In this document: positions 43,301-58,300 of the stretch, in pieces | Layout of the letters: each line of letters begins with the position of its first letter | Position numbering within the stretch: the stretch's first letter is position 1 | Assembly: GCA_026168455.1 (NCBI GenBank) | Contig: CM047426.1 | Span: 84,037,986 to 84,101,985 of the forward strand | DNA: 64,000 nt | Direction of reading: 5' to 3' | DNA from: Theocolax elegans | Lineage: Eukaryota; Arthropoda; Insecta; Hymenoptera; Cerocephalidae | Program-made: the position numbers and the translations under genes | Notes under the pieces: generated by a model | The model's input: only the letters and a program-made list of their open reading frames with translations | The model's database searches: none | Told to the model about the DNA's origin: nothing

Positions 43301-46300
43301 AGTTTGATAAATTTATCAATGAAATCGTGTAAAGAAGGTGCTATTTAATCCGTAACGCTCTCTATCTTTCTTTCTGTCTGTCTCTACCGATACGAAGTTC
43401 GATTCTTGTGTTTTTTTCTATAGAGAGTAACACGCGGAAAGCCGCACCATCGAAATGGTAGAGAACTCGTTGAAGCGAACGAAACACAATGTACTTGGTT
43501 CGCTGCACCTTCGTTACTCTACGGCCGCACTGTATGCTTTTGCTCACAGTACAGCTGTTCTCACAATGCCCCACCCGTAAGCCTTTCCATACATTTCCCT
43601 ACGTTCGAGTCATCGAGGAAATGATGTGCATTTGTTTCTCCAAGTCGATTTTAGATTATCGGTTGCCAATTTAAGTTTTATTTAGGTTAATCGTCTAAAC
43701 TTTTCATACCTAGACCTTAATTTTTGGCATTTCTTAGGTTGTATACTGCAAAATTCTTTGACACCTATTTTTTTTCATACTTTCGAGAATGAAAATGTTA
43801 TAAAAATATACATTGTTTGCGGAATTATCTACTCGAACCTAGTTTTAGGTATCTTAAAAAATTATATAAAAGTATAGTTATAATTTAGCTTTGTAGTTAG
43901 ACAGTATACAAATTTTTAATCTAAGTATCATTTGTTTGTCGAGAGTTTAAATTGTTAAGTATACATTTAAAATTTAGTAATTTTAGCAGTTCAACGAAAA
44001 ATTTTGTATAATAATATATGATATTTTATAAGGGCAATTCTGAGAATTAGTGTTTTCTTGAAGGGAGCTTGACTCACAGTATTATATAAACTAAGAAAAC
44101 TAAGGAATGTAAATTGTAAGCACATTTCGAAATACAAACAGGTCATTTTAATTCTCATGTACTGCGAATGATTGATAGTTTCATATATCGATATACATAG
44201 ACTATACATATCTACATAGCGATAAATAAACATTTAACGATAATTAATAAAAAATTTTTCGTTATAAAATCTATCACCTATTAAAATGATACCAATGCAT
44301 CGGACTGCTCAAGACTATATGTATGTGTATATATAAATATATGTGTGTGTGTGTGTATATGTATATGGGAGATTCCATGTGAAGTGATCCAGTTAAAAAA
44401 TAGAATTTTGTTTTAATGTATGGAATCAGTAAAAAACGACTTGAATAGAGTGTAGCTAAATTTTTAGACCTGAATTTCAATTAGTACCAGAGTTGTAGCC
44501 AATCTAAAAATCGAATTTTTTGAAAAAATTGACTTTTTGGCCATGTTTATCACTTAATAACTGAAAATCTAACAATTTTTTCTTGTGTACATTAAATTTG
44601 AAAAAGTTTATTAATTTCAAGAAGAATCAGTTCAAATATTTCATTTATTTTATTTTAAAACTTTGAATATAGTTATAATCAATAAAAACCTTTGTAGTAA
44701 AAAAAAGGGTTGTACGATCAAAAATATTTTATCCATCCAAAAATCTAATTCATCGATGATTAATTACCTTCAAAATAATGCAAAGTTTGAGTGCGGCAGA
44801 GCATTTTGGACAAAGTTATGGTGTTTTTAGTCAAATTTCATAAAAAAAGAGAGCGAATGCATTTTATGAAGAAAACAGACTAACCGTATACTTGCATTCA
44901 AACAATATGGCACTATTATTCCTCAATATTACTAAAATATACTATTTATTGTTAGTTACTGAAACTTTTATTTAGTTGTTATTTAAGTCTTACTTTTAGT
45001 TATACCTGTTATATAATTGGATTTATTGGAATTATAAAAAGTTTCAGGTATTTATCCAATTATATAACAGGTATAACTGCTTATACCTACTGTTTTGTGT
45101 TTGTAAGCAACTTAGAGATTAAAAACTATCAGTAACTAACAATAAATAGTATATTTTAGTAATATTGAGGAATAATAGTGCCATATTGTTTGAATGCAAG
45201 TATACGGTTAGTCTGTTTTCTTCATAAAATGCATTCGCTCTCTTTTTTTATGAAATTTGACTAAAAACACCATAACTTTGTCTAAAATGCTCTGCCGCAC
45301 TCAAACTTTGCATTATTTTGAAGGTAATTAATCATCGATGAATTAGATTTTTGGATGGATAAAATATTTTTGATCGTACAACCCTTTTTTTTACTACAAA
45401 GGTTTTTATTGATTATAACTATATTCAAAGTTTTAAAATAAAATAAATGAAATATTTGAACTGATTCTTCTTGAAATTAATAAACTTTTTCAAATTTAAT
45501 GTACATAAGAAAAAATTGTTAGATTTTGAGTTATTAAGTGATAAACATGGCCAAAAAGTCAATTTTTTCAAAAAATTCGATTTTTAGATTGGCTACAACT
45601 CTGGTACTAATTGAAATTCAGGTCTAAAAATTTAGCTACACTCTATTCAAGTCGTTTTTTACTGATTCCATACATTAAAACAAAATTCTATTTTTTAACT
45701 GGATCACTTCACATGGAATCTCCCATATGTATACCTTATACGTACATGAATGCGAAACGTGAATCATGAAATTTGATAATAAGCGTTGATTCATACAGTT
45801 TAAATTTATTTTTGTAAAATAAAATTAAACACGCCTGTACACATACGACAATGAGGAAGAAAATTCGTATATACATTTAGATGAAACGTGGGCAAGTGTA
45901 CTATAGCTATAATGAGACTATCCGGAAATAGGGTGCACGTGGAGAATCGGATAAGAGTCTCTTGTAAGTCTACTTTATCTTTTCTCGAGTGCGATCTGTT
46001 TTGTAACTAGCGGTAAGTAACAACCTACTGATTTTGTTGTTATTGCTGCAAAATTAATTACGTTTATACATTGTGAAATAAGTCGAGGAATTGTAATTCT
46101 TAACGCGCGGCAGCAAGAAACCTATAGGATGCAAGACTAAAAATATTCGCGTGATTTATGTTAAAAAAAATAAAATTGCGTTGGATTATAGTGTCATATC
46201 CACAGAACAATATTGCCAAGACAACTGAATATAAATTACTAAATAATGTATATCTGAAACTGGGACAGCAGCGCACCGTTAAAAAATAGCTCATTATAAA

Positions 46301-49300
46301 ATTGCAATAAATAATCAGTTTCGAAAAGAAAAGTATGGATTTAAAGTCAATTTTTATTCCTAAATTGTTTTCACTTTTATCGCCAAACTCTAAGTACTGC
46401 GAAATTGTTACTTTGGAGACTGTAATTGACCTATTTAGAAGATAAGGCCAGACTTTTGAATGAAAGTTTACGATGTTCTTAATAAGTTTTCTAACTTTTG
46501 AATACAAAATTACCTAAAAAGATTTAATAACTCTTTTTTGCAAACTACCTAATTACTTTTAATTTTTATAACGCAGATACGTTAAACATGAATTATCGTG
46601 CAGGTTTTGATTGAATATATGTGAGTGCGTGTTATAAGTTATGTTCTTCTTTTGGTGTAATAAAATATAGGATAGTTTAAGCTCAAAAATGTTGAATTGA
46701 GGTTAATAAATAAAATTCATACGCAACTGGTTTTTTTTACAATACAAATTTTTGTGTATCGCTGTTGCCTACTAATAATATTATGGATATTACGTATTAT
46801 TAAATGATCAGCTTTACTAAAAGTAGAAAAAAAATAATATTGATTACATAGAGCATGTAAATAAACTTCAATATAATATTCGCCAACAAAATTTTACTTT
46901 TACAATTTCAATTTCCCACCGTAAAGCAACCAATAATCATTACGTAAGCCAATAAAAATCACACCATTCACCTCATCGCAATTAATTAGAAAACACACAT
47001 ACAGAAATCCACGGATACAAGCAGTATATACAAGTGCAACGTCGACGAAATCACCTTACAAATTCCACGTTGGATACGAATCCTCGGACGTCCCGAGGAA
47101 AATCCGTTCGAAGAATCTTGGATCGACGAGACATAAAGAAAGTCAAACGCGGAACACCGAGATTCTCTCGCGCGCAATTAAAACCGCCTGCGGACTCTGA
47201 GGCCACTTTTCCTTTTTACCCGCATGCCTTGACGCGCTTTTTTCACAATCCTGCCACCATGTGTATGTGTACGTATATTCGAAAAGACATATACTTATAT
47301 TCGCAGTGTGCGAGTCCGAAGAGAAGGACGCGAGCGATCTGGTCGTACGATAGCCATTTAACGAGGATAATGCTGATGTCGTACCAAGCTCGGTTTAATG
47401 CTCTCCCTTGCAAAGTCTTGACGTACTGTACACAAGGATGATAATGACACGTTGCTTTTGGCTAAGCTCTGTGCGCCAATATTCCACACCAAGTGTAAAT
47501 ATTATTTGTGCTGCGCGTTACCGAGATTTTATGTAAATGTATGTAGTATTCGATAACATTAAATTTGATGTTGTTATTTTGATGTAATTTAATTAGTGAA
47601 ACACTATAAACTACGTAGTTATTATAAGTAAAAATATTTTTAAACATTTTTTCTATATATGAAGTGCGTAAAAGGAACAACCTATGTATACATTGTTTAG
47701 AATATAAATTAATTTTAAGTGACATGTGAAAATTTCACTTTTCGTACCAGAAGACCGTGATGTTAAAGTATCGTATTCAAATACAAATTATGCTTTCATT
47801 TGAATCGCCATTTATAAAGTACCCATTGAGCATTATTAAACATATCCTAATAATGGTTAATAAATTACGAATAGAAAATTTGTTATAGAAATTTGGTATA
47901 GACGATGCTAAAACTTATGAAGAAAGTATTCTATTTCGAGATAAATGACAAGTTTCATAATACAATTTATATACGTCGTAAAGTGATTAAACGAATATTA
48001 TAAACAGTTATCACATGCACTTTATAGTAATATCTTACTGAATTCTTTCCGGCACATACCTTACGCATCCTGTTAATTAAGATAAATACACATAACTTCA
48101 TAAAGGAGAGACGAGAATTATATAGCGAGAAATCATAAAGATGGATGCAATTTATACGTTTAATTTTGTGATAGTTGAATGACAATTTATAATGTGTGAA
48201 CGGGTAAGGAGTAAGTTCATATATATGCTTTGTAATAATTTAATAATTGCTTAACCCTTGTCAAATTTACTAAAAATTGTTGAAATTAATAAATATCATA
48301 ATCACCTTACTTCTTCATATGTTTTGTGTGTATTTAATAATAATGTATTAATAAATCATAATCATAGTTTTATATCTAATCTTATAGATATTTTTATCTT
48401 AATCAAATTCTTACACAAACTTTATTATATTTACCAACCATTATACATTGTCCAACATACAAAGATTTGTTTATACACTCGTAAATAATCGATTCAATCT
48501 TACATTAATTATTATTTACTATTAATGAATATTAATATAGTTAATATAATTTTACTATAGTTATTACTGTATTGAACTAGTACTGTATTGATATTAAATT
48601 AGTATTCATAAAAATAAAATTAATGACATAAATTAATTATTAAGACAATGTACAAGTGATCTACAAAAGTATAACAATTTAATGATCACCGTGACATAAA
48701 AAATGTAAATAAATGCAAATTTTAATTTTGCAATTTACGTATTTTTGTTTCGCAGTATAATATAACACACTACCCACCTAATTGCTATACGAATGATAAA
48801 TTTGTGTTTTTTAGGCGCAGGTATCGTTAGCATAGGAATTAATTAATAAAAATGATATACAACTTGTATTAAATTATGCGATAAAAATTTTTCTTATTCT
48901 AATAGTTTGTCAAACATTTTTCTCCGCGTATACTTATAAGTACATAAGTCATAATCCTTTTAGGTTTATTTTTCAAATAAATGTGAATTTAACCGTTTAC
49001 GAAGATAACCGCGACAGGTTCTCTAACTTTGCTCTCAAAATTAATAAACGCATCATTTAAGTTGTAGAAATGTCAACAATTCAAATACATATTAAGAATC
49101 GTCGATCCATCTTTATAATTCCAATGAGAGGAAAAATCAATAGCAATATATGTATAATACAGTCCCTATTTATACATTAGGCACAAGCCGGTCACAATTA
49201 CTTCGCAGCTGCTGTATATATATATATGCACACGGCGGAACTCCGGTGGAGCGCGTACACAGAACGCCGACGCGCGCGAGCGACCGGAAGCGTGAAATCA

Positions 49301-52300
49301 CGCTTTAGGGCGAGTCAAACTCTCTTCTCTCTCTCTTTCTTTCTTTCGTTTCTATCTTTCTTAATTCTACCGTCTTTATGTGCTTGGGCTTCATTTACTT
49401 GCGTTTAATTTGTCGTATAGGTCTCTTTTGTTCGTCCTCCCTATTATTTTCTTTCTTCCTCTCTCTCTCTCTCGGTTTCGTGCTATCTATCTCGCGTGTA
49501 CCTCTCGTTTCTCTACGAGATAAAAGGGTTTCGCGTGATTCGGTATGTGTACGTGCTACTGTGGTTTCACTGGTATTTCTATGTATATAGCTACTTTTTA
49601 ACAGGAAGTGCGGATTCCCATTTTTTTAAAGAGAAAAAAAAATATCTTACTTGGAAACATTTCTTTGAATTCCCTTATTTTCTCGAAGGTGGTCATTTAC
49701 TTGAAAACACAAGGATTGTTTTTGTTGGAAGGACAAGAGCGAGAGAGAGAGAGAGAGAGCAAGACCAAGAGAGCATCGTTAATGACTTTTCATAGAATAG
49801 GTATCGAAAATTACGTTTATACTATGTACCATACAAATCTAGTATGTGGTTTACGATTATTATAATTAAAAAATTCAAATAAAATTTTTAATTTCGAAGG
49901 TAATTCTATATTTCAATGTTTTATAAAATAGTAAAAATTTTTTTATTTTTGTTGAAACGAAGATTTTTGCGTTAATTTAAAATATTCTTACAGGTAATTG
50001 ATTTTAAGATAAAATTCAACCAGTTAGCCGTTTAATAACTTAATAGAGCGTGAGACGACAAATTTATATGCTCTTGGGCTTTGACATATCCGATCGTAAA
50101 AAAAAGATTAAAGATAAATGCCGCGAAGAGTAGTAAAAAGATGGATCCAATTTATTAAATTAATAATTTGCTCAAGTTGATAAACACTATCTTACAGATA
50201 GTTTTAGTAATTAAGGTTGCAGTTGCATAAAGAAACTCCTTGTTTTCGAAATTAAGTTCAAAATATATTCCCTCTAACTAAACATCCTTTGGATGCCATA
50301 AATAATTCGAAAAATTGAAAAAACATCGAAATATGTTGGGTATAAAAAACGAAACTCGTTGGTCTTTCGGGTGTCGCGCGACTGCCGCGTCTTATTCTCG
50401 TCCGGAGGGGGTCTATATTTACTACACACGGGCGAGTTTATGCTGCATTAGCGTCACGTGCGTTCACACAGACGCGACCGAGACAACGATGATTGCGACT
50501 TTGCTGCTGCCGTTTCGCTTCAGACGTCAGGGGTGAAAGCGAGTGCGTTCCTCTTATATATTCTTCATCCTCTTTTTTTCATACGACATTTGTACTGCGT
50601 AAGAGGTGTAACAAAAGGATTTCGCGAGATTTCCGTGATTTTTCATTCGTAGTCTACACGTTGTTATTTAATTTATATTTCTTATTTGAGTGGTTTTACA
50701 TTTTCGAGTGAGTACTAGTTTGTCTAGATATATTAATGACCAAATATTTTTATTTATTTTTTACTTAGTTATTTGTTTTATTAATTCTGACTCAAACGTG
50801 TTGCAAATAATAAAGTTAAAGTCTGAACTTTATAATAAATTCGAAACAAAATTTTTTGTATTAAAATAACTAAATTGATATAAACAAACAATTCTTGGTA
50901 AAACTATTAACGTTAGAACTAACAAGGGGAGTACACGCACTTCGGGAAACGAATCTTATCCTAAAATTTGATATCTGCTGTAATATAAAAATATGAAGGA
51001 AGCTGAGTTGTTGCTGTTCAATGGCCACTTTTACGAAAGTTATATGACATTTAATAATAACTTCAATAAAAACTACTTCCAATTCAATGGCTTAAACTAA
51101 AAATCGGAAGAAAGTTAAGATCAAGTACCTGTCATTTAAAAGAAAAGAATATCAAAATTTGGAGTAAATATATGGAGAAAATAAGATATTGAAGTAATTT
51201 AGGCTCAAAAAATCAATAAATTTTTCATACTCAATTTTGGTTACAATATCTTTAATTTCTTATTTTCTCCATACATTTGCTCCAAATGGGCCGTTTTGAG
51301 CTTCTTTTTTTTAGATCGCATGTTAATTTAATTGTCTACATTTATTTGTTTTTAATTTATAAGCGATTGAACTGGAAGTAGTTTTTATTAAAGTTATTAT
51401 TAAATGTCATATAACTTTCGTAAAATTGGCCATTGGACAACACTAACTAGCTTTCTTCATATTTTTATAATACGAAAGATATTCTCGTTTCCCGGAGTGT
51501 GTGTACTCTCCTTGTAAGTAATACAAATTAATAATAAATACTCGGAACGTTTATGGTTAATTTTTTAACATTTAATGGAATTACCATAACCCGATGATTT
51601 AAATAATCTTTTCAGCTTTCATGAGAAGTAAACTTAAAAAATTGATATAAATTGCGTTAATGCGTACGTGTAATTGATAACTTGTATAAGTGTCATATTT
51701 GCAATATTTACAAAGATAAACGCGATTTTATCATATTTTACAATGTCCATTTTTATTAATATTTCTGCAGGTCAAAACTAGAAAAAAGATATTATCTATA
51801 TTTGTACCTACAACGAATAGACACATTTTTAAATCACGTTTTATCCATTTTATTAAAACATTTTATTTATTACATACTAAATGAGATAAAATTTCTACTA
51901 AGGATATTTCGCCGCTAATTTTGTGTCGTATATTATACACTGATACAATAACTCAAATATTATATTTAAATTATTAATTGATAGGCATAATTTGAGACAA
52001 AATCTGTTTCCTTGAAATGTAAAAACATTAATCATTTTAAACCACAAACCACCTTAATTGAAATAAAAAATATATAATTTAGTAATAACGCTAATTTATA
52101 AGAAAATTAAAGCAATTTAATTTATTTAATGAAAAGCGATAGATTTATTAAAATTTTTAAATTGACACCTACTGAGTCCGCGAAAAACGAGGTTAATGTT
52201 AATGTAACGCACGCTATAACGGTAAGACAATTCGAGGTGTACTCATTTCTTTGATACACGTCATTGTGGCCTCACCAATATTGTATATTGTATTTATTAT

Positions 52301-55300
52301 TTCATTTGTCATATCTGACTAATTAATTAACTAAAAGGTATTCACTACGGTTTTTTACATTATGATGCGGGTGCTGATCCATCACTTATTAAATATATAT
52401 ATATTCGATACAATTGAAGAGCGTCGATTGTTCTGTAAAAATAACTGTGCAAATAATTATGCTAATGTGTAGGTATAGCGATGATCATCTACCTAGTTAT
52501 AATGCAAACGTCTTTGCAATTTAAATTGTTCACGTTGATTTTCCGAAAATATAAATAAATATAGATTGTTTCCAACACTATTTCGCAAACAATATACATA
52601 TTTATAGAAATATTATTTTTTACAATAAAGTGTTATTTAAATAACAAATAAAAGAATTATTTTTTCTTTAAATTACATATAACCACTGAAATTCTAAGGA
52701 AAAAATATTTGTTAAAAATTAAGTAATATTTGTTATTAGAGCACTTATAGTGTGTTTTGACTAGCTACACGTTTTGATTACTTATGATTAAAGCACTCGT
52801 AATCTGATAATTTAAATACATGAATGAATGTATAGGTCTTTAACGGTAAATGTGCATTTATTATGTACATACTAAATAATGTATAGTAATGATGTATTTA
52901 ACTTCAAGCATGAATAAAAATAGATCGCGTTATTTAGGCTAAAATGAATATTTAACTGATGAATTTATTAAAGAAGTTCGATTTGTAACAAAGTTCTTGC
53001 AAATAAAATCCGCAGCTATATATGGTGTAGGTTTGAGTATATTGAACCCAAGACAGTTAGTTCAGCAACCTGCAAGTCTTAACCATTGAAATATCGCATA
53101 CCTTTTCGGTTGTATGTAACTTTTATAGTTAAAAGTAAACAATGCTCTTCCTAGGGTAAAACTGCATCTAGAATATCTGTCACCTTAAAAATGAGTTAGC
53201 GCAATGAATGTGGAAGCGTAAGAATTTACAGGAAGAGTAAAACGGATATCGAGCATGGTGAAAGTAAAAACGATTTGTTGTGCATAACAAGGAAATAAAT
53301 TATTTTTCACATGCCGACAAAAGCGCGGCTAACCTTTTTTGTTTTTCTTAAACCCAGTCAATATAACACGCCTCGAGTTTAAGCATCGCGCTTTAAAAGA
53401 CAACGATCACGAAGAATTTACATATATATGGATGCAAAAAATGGTAGATTTCTAATTGCGTGCCGTAAAAGTGTTCTCTAAAATTGTGCGTGCTCGCGGT
53501 GCATTTTTCAAAACATTTTTAACGATTTATTTATACGCTCTCGTAAAATTACTTTCGAGTAAACAAAATCATTGACTCAGATGCAACGTTTTTCTTTTAC
53601 CAATTTTGTCATTATGTCTTAAAACACGAAATCTTTAGTTTCGGAAGTTTCTAAGGGGAAATAAATACGCGGTAAAAGTTATTTTTCTTTTTTGTTTAAA
53701 TTGAGTGTTATATATATACACAGGAAGCGAACGAAGCAATAAAAAATTGATGAAAAATAATTTTTGGAGTATAAAATTGTTGAATTATTTAGAAGTAAAA
53801 ATGTATATAACGAATTATATTACAGTGTGCTATATTTTACTACGATAAAGCTTTTAATTTCTATCTCTTCGAGAACAGAAAGTAAATATTGCAATCGAAC
53901 CCTCTGAATGACATTGCGAAATATAAAAATTTCTTCTTTCAAATGTTACTAGTTTGTTTATACATATTTATTAATCTATTTTAAATTTCAATAATTAGAA
54001 GATTAATAATAAAGGTGGAATAAATGAAAATTGTTTTTTTAAAAATAATTAATTTTTATCCTAAATTTGTTATATCGAAATATTAATTATAAAGTAAATA
54101 ATTAAAATTTCACATAGACAGTCAAATTACTACCTCGAGAAATTGAGCCTTTCATCTTAAATCTTGTTTTTATACATATATACAATCAAACAAATCAGGA
54201 TGAAATTGAATTTTACGAGAAGCAATCGAAAAAAGAAATCGGGTAGGCGTGAAAATAGCGCGTTTCACTCGTCCTATTAGGCGTGTACTCAGTGCAATAA
54301 CGATTCGAGTTCACGTCGGTATACTCGAGATCGCTAGCATTAGGGCGGACGGAAGTGACGAAAGTACGAACGTTACAAACGCGTAGGCGCGAAAAGCGAC
54401 CTCCCATAACTTTCGTCAGATGAGCTGTTCCGTCTGCGGATTCGCGTTCTCGTTTCACAAAATGAATTGTTTTGGCCTTGATATACAAAAAGTTGCATAA
54501 AGTACATATACATCTCGAGATTGTAAAAAAAAAGTTGATTTTCTATTTCCTTCTTCGTGCACCGAGACACACCCTATTTTACTTTCGAATTAGTACCGTT
54601 ATGTATTCAATCGATTAGTAACCGTGATTAATATTTTTTGATTCTATACAAATTGATTATATGCTTTATGATCACCCATCGAGAAGTTCCACATTTTAAA
54701 TGTAATAAATATACTCGTTTGTTATACGGATAATATTTTAGTAATCCAATGTTTTGCAATCCCATTGGAAAAAAATAATTGCAAACTTTATTATGCATTT
54801 TCTACAGCAACATTATTACCAGCAAAGCCGCCATATTACATCCGCCGTATATTGATTTACACAATCCGGTTGCTGAAAAATGTCGAGTTATTTCCAATAC
54901 TGTGTGTAACAATTTTTGCAATTTCCACTCTAATATAAATTCGATAGTCAATAAATTTTCAGTTGTTAATTACTAATATCGACAAGAATATCAAAGTTAT
55001 TAAAATTTTTTTTTATTTCTCATCAAGTATCGTACTAACTATACTGTATGTATTTTAGGCAGGTTAAACGATGTGATTAATTAGCCTAAGGACATTTAAC
55101 TTGCAGACCGTGATTATGCGTGCAACAAGCACTATAAGATTTAATAGAATTGAGAGTCAGCTTGAAGTTGCGCATGAACATGTACCCAATTTCTAGCTTC
55201 AGTAATTTTCAAGTTACAGTGAACTAGGACATATTACTTCAATGTCATAACTGTAATAAAAATTTACAATTCATGTTTAACATTATTAATTTTCTTTATT

Positions 55301-58300
55301 ATACCTATTATCGAATAAATATATACGAACGCAATGTATGAATTTTGAGTAACCAGCAAACATTGATTAGCTAATATTACCACTGGTTTCCTATATACAA
55401 GACTATAAAACTGTTTCTCATTTAAGATAAATGCAGTACTTGCATAAAAGCCCTTTGTTAATAATTTACTATAATCTTGGTGTACCTACACAATACTAAC
55501 CTGGGAATTTCCAAACTCATTTGAATTTTCTTCGTTTATTGTAGAAATGAAAGAAAATTTTCTATTACCTTTTTTCTGCAGTAGGAATAAAATAACGTAT
55601 TTTCCATTACTGTGAGTTGCAATTGTGCAATTCTTTTTCTGTGCACGTGAATGAAAATAACGGAATTATATTTAATACAAAGAAAATATATCTCGTTTAA
55701 AGTAACGAATGAACAAAAAAGTTAATGCAGTGAAATCGAGAAAGAGAGCAGAATCATTGACGCGAAAACTGTTATAGGGGCACTGACAACGTAAACGCAC
55801 GTTGACGCAGTAGCTAGTTAGTAATTTGATTAATCATTAAAGCTTTCAAATGGAGATCATTGTGTCAAGTCTTTTAGATGTTTGTTTTTTTATTTAAATT
55901 TTTTCATATATTTCGATTTCCAAGTATAGATGTTTTTCTATTTAGTTGATAAATCTAAGATTATAAATAATTTGGCAATATTATTTATTGTTAGTGAATA
56001 AATTATATATTTATCGTTAGCGGTAATCTTACTTGTACGTTAAATTAATCATAGTACATAAACTGTATAAATATACAGTATGAATTTAACTATAATTTAT
56101 TATCGCTTGTGTGTTAATAGTTAAAAGTTAAATAAAGAATTTTCTATTTATTATAGTTAATTTATTTATTTGAATTCGCAATACCTGCCCCATAATTAAT
56201 TTCGATTTTATTTTAAATATTTTGCAAATCTACATTTATTATAATAAAATTTTCTTCTTGTTCGCAGGTCTACCATTGGCAAAGTCAAAATGTCAAAGTC
56301 TCTGGGGTGGACGACATGGTATTACTTCCGAAGGTCACTGAAGATGCCATCATCGAGAACCTTCGGAAGCGATATATGGATGACTATATATTCGTATCCT
56401 TATGTTAGATAAATGAATATTTTAATGAAACAATAGTACAATGCCATGAATATTTTTATATTTAAATTTAAGTCCTTCACCTTCCCATTAACCTCTTACG
56501 AATTATTTTTCTTTTTCTATTTGTAACGTTGCATCGTACGTTTGCAGCATGCCAACTGACTTTAATCTCATATTTTATTTGCACCTGGCAAAATGAAATT
56601 CATTATTTTATGGTGTTTTTACGAATCGTCTTCGTCTTTCGTTGCATATAATAAACAATAATTAATTGCAAATGTATAACTTTAATCAACTCACAAAATA
56701 TATCAATTTTTAAAAATTCGCCTAAATACTTTATTCACTTACTTAGAATTCTCGTAATTAATACAATAAAGTATATTAATCTTTACTTTTTTTATTATAC
56801 TGTTGATAATTACACATGACAATTTTAGATTAATCGTAATGACATATATACTTATATGGTATTCAAGGATGTAATGTCTCGAATTAGCAAATTACCCGTT
56901 TACCAAGATAAATTAGGAACCATTACTTTATATATACTTACTCTTAAATGCTATTGTCCATTAAGGTCTGTAAATTGGGTTATACCCGCATTATAGATAT
57001 CGATTTTATCCCGATCCCTCAGGAAGTGACTTGGACTAATTTTTCCTTAACGATAGTTAGACATGCATCGGTCCCGTGTTGGTGTCGATTAATCCATTCA
57101 AGCAGATGCCGTATTTCGGCGAAAAAGAAATTGAAATTTACCAGGGAGCGGTGAGTCTTTCATGTATTTTTGCAATGTCCTTAATTAAGTCTAATTTTAA
57201 AGGGAATCATAATGGAGTACATTATATCCCAATTCTAATTTCGAATTTTAATCAATTCGCATGAAAGAGACTGATTAAATTAACGGTTATAAATTAATGC
57301 TAATTTCAATAGAGTAATTTTTTTACACAAGAATTTTTTAATAGTATGTAACAATATAAAATATAGTTGTAGTCGAGCGATTGATTAGAAGAAAGTTGGA
57401 TAAAGCATGTTCCTTAGCCCCTGTAAAATAGCAACTTTCCTTTCACCTAAGTATAGCTGGAGCGTAACGTACGGGCTCAAACTTTTCTCTTATAAATCGT
57501 TTACAAGTCGCTAAATTGTGTAATGTTCGAAAAAGAATTTAGTACTCTCTTACAATTTTTTTATATTTTTATGGGAAAAATGTGGCTAATTTAAGTAAAT
57601 GAATATATTTTATTTTTTCTTTAGGCACCATATGAAAATCCTCCACACATTTATGGGCTCGCCGATGAAATGTACAGGAATATGTTAATTGACAACGAAA
57701 GTCAATGCGTCATTATTAGGTGAGTCACTCGTGTTATACATAATAATATAAGGCAAAAATAAGAGAATATGAAAACTTAATTCAAGATACAATATAGTAA
57801 TTTTTTTTTATTATATAAATCCCATTATTCTTAAATTTCCTTTTCTACTTATTTTGTATATTTAATTTCATTAACACCTCAATGATAATTCGAATAAATA
57901 ATTGATAACGTGTAATAAACGTAAGAGTAACGATATTCTTCGTCTTTCTTAGCGGCGAATCTGGAGCGGGGAAGACAGTAGCGGCTAAGTACATAATGTC
58001 ATACGTAGCTAGGGTGAGCGGTGGCGGTGAGCGTGTTCAAAGGGTGAAGGACGTCATACTCGAGTCTAATCCACTTCTGGAAGCTTTTGGAAACGCGAAA
58101 ACCGTCAGGAACAACAACAGCAGCAGATTCGTAAGTGTCGACACGATCACCGACACTAATTCCGTATTATAATATATATGTTTCACGCTTCATTTAATAT
58201 ATAATTTTATTATCTTACTTTTTTTTCTCGAAGACAACATATATTTCGGAAACGTTTTTAAAAATATTAACATTTCTAGATGAATATATTTTACATTAAA

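Larger units (their letters stand above)
34351..56267 (+). other. Myosin I intron 1 (21.9 kb)
   Basis: Very long AT-rich intron running from GTGAGT after the ATG to TTCGCAG before exon 2. It holds two foldback elements (44367-45724, 50922-51515), microsatellites, a tRNA-like segment near 53037-53090, and CpG-rich patches near 38340-38640, 39600-39900, 43360-43620, 47030-47440, 49220-49320, 50340-50540 and 54210-54460. Open frames inside (for example 36116-36601 and 47034-47441) show no family features. No nested gene is supported. Confidence 0.65.

Noticed and set aside
43360..43620. GC-rich patch with overlapping open frames on both strands
   Set aside because: No motif on either strand; read as intronic non-coding sequence.
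46100..46507. 135-codon minus-strand open frame next to the foldback
   Set aside because: No motif, AT-rich, no splice support.
47034..47441. 135-codon open frame in a GC-rich patch
   Set aside because: No recognisable domain; a CpG-rich regulatory patch explains the lack of stops. Not called as a gene.
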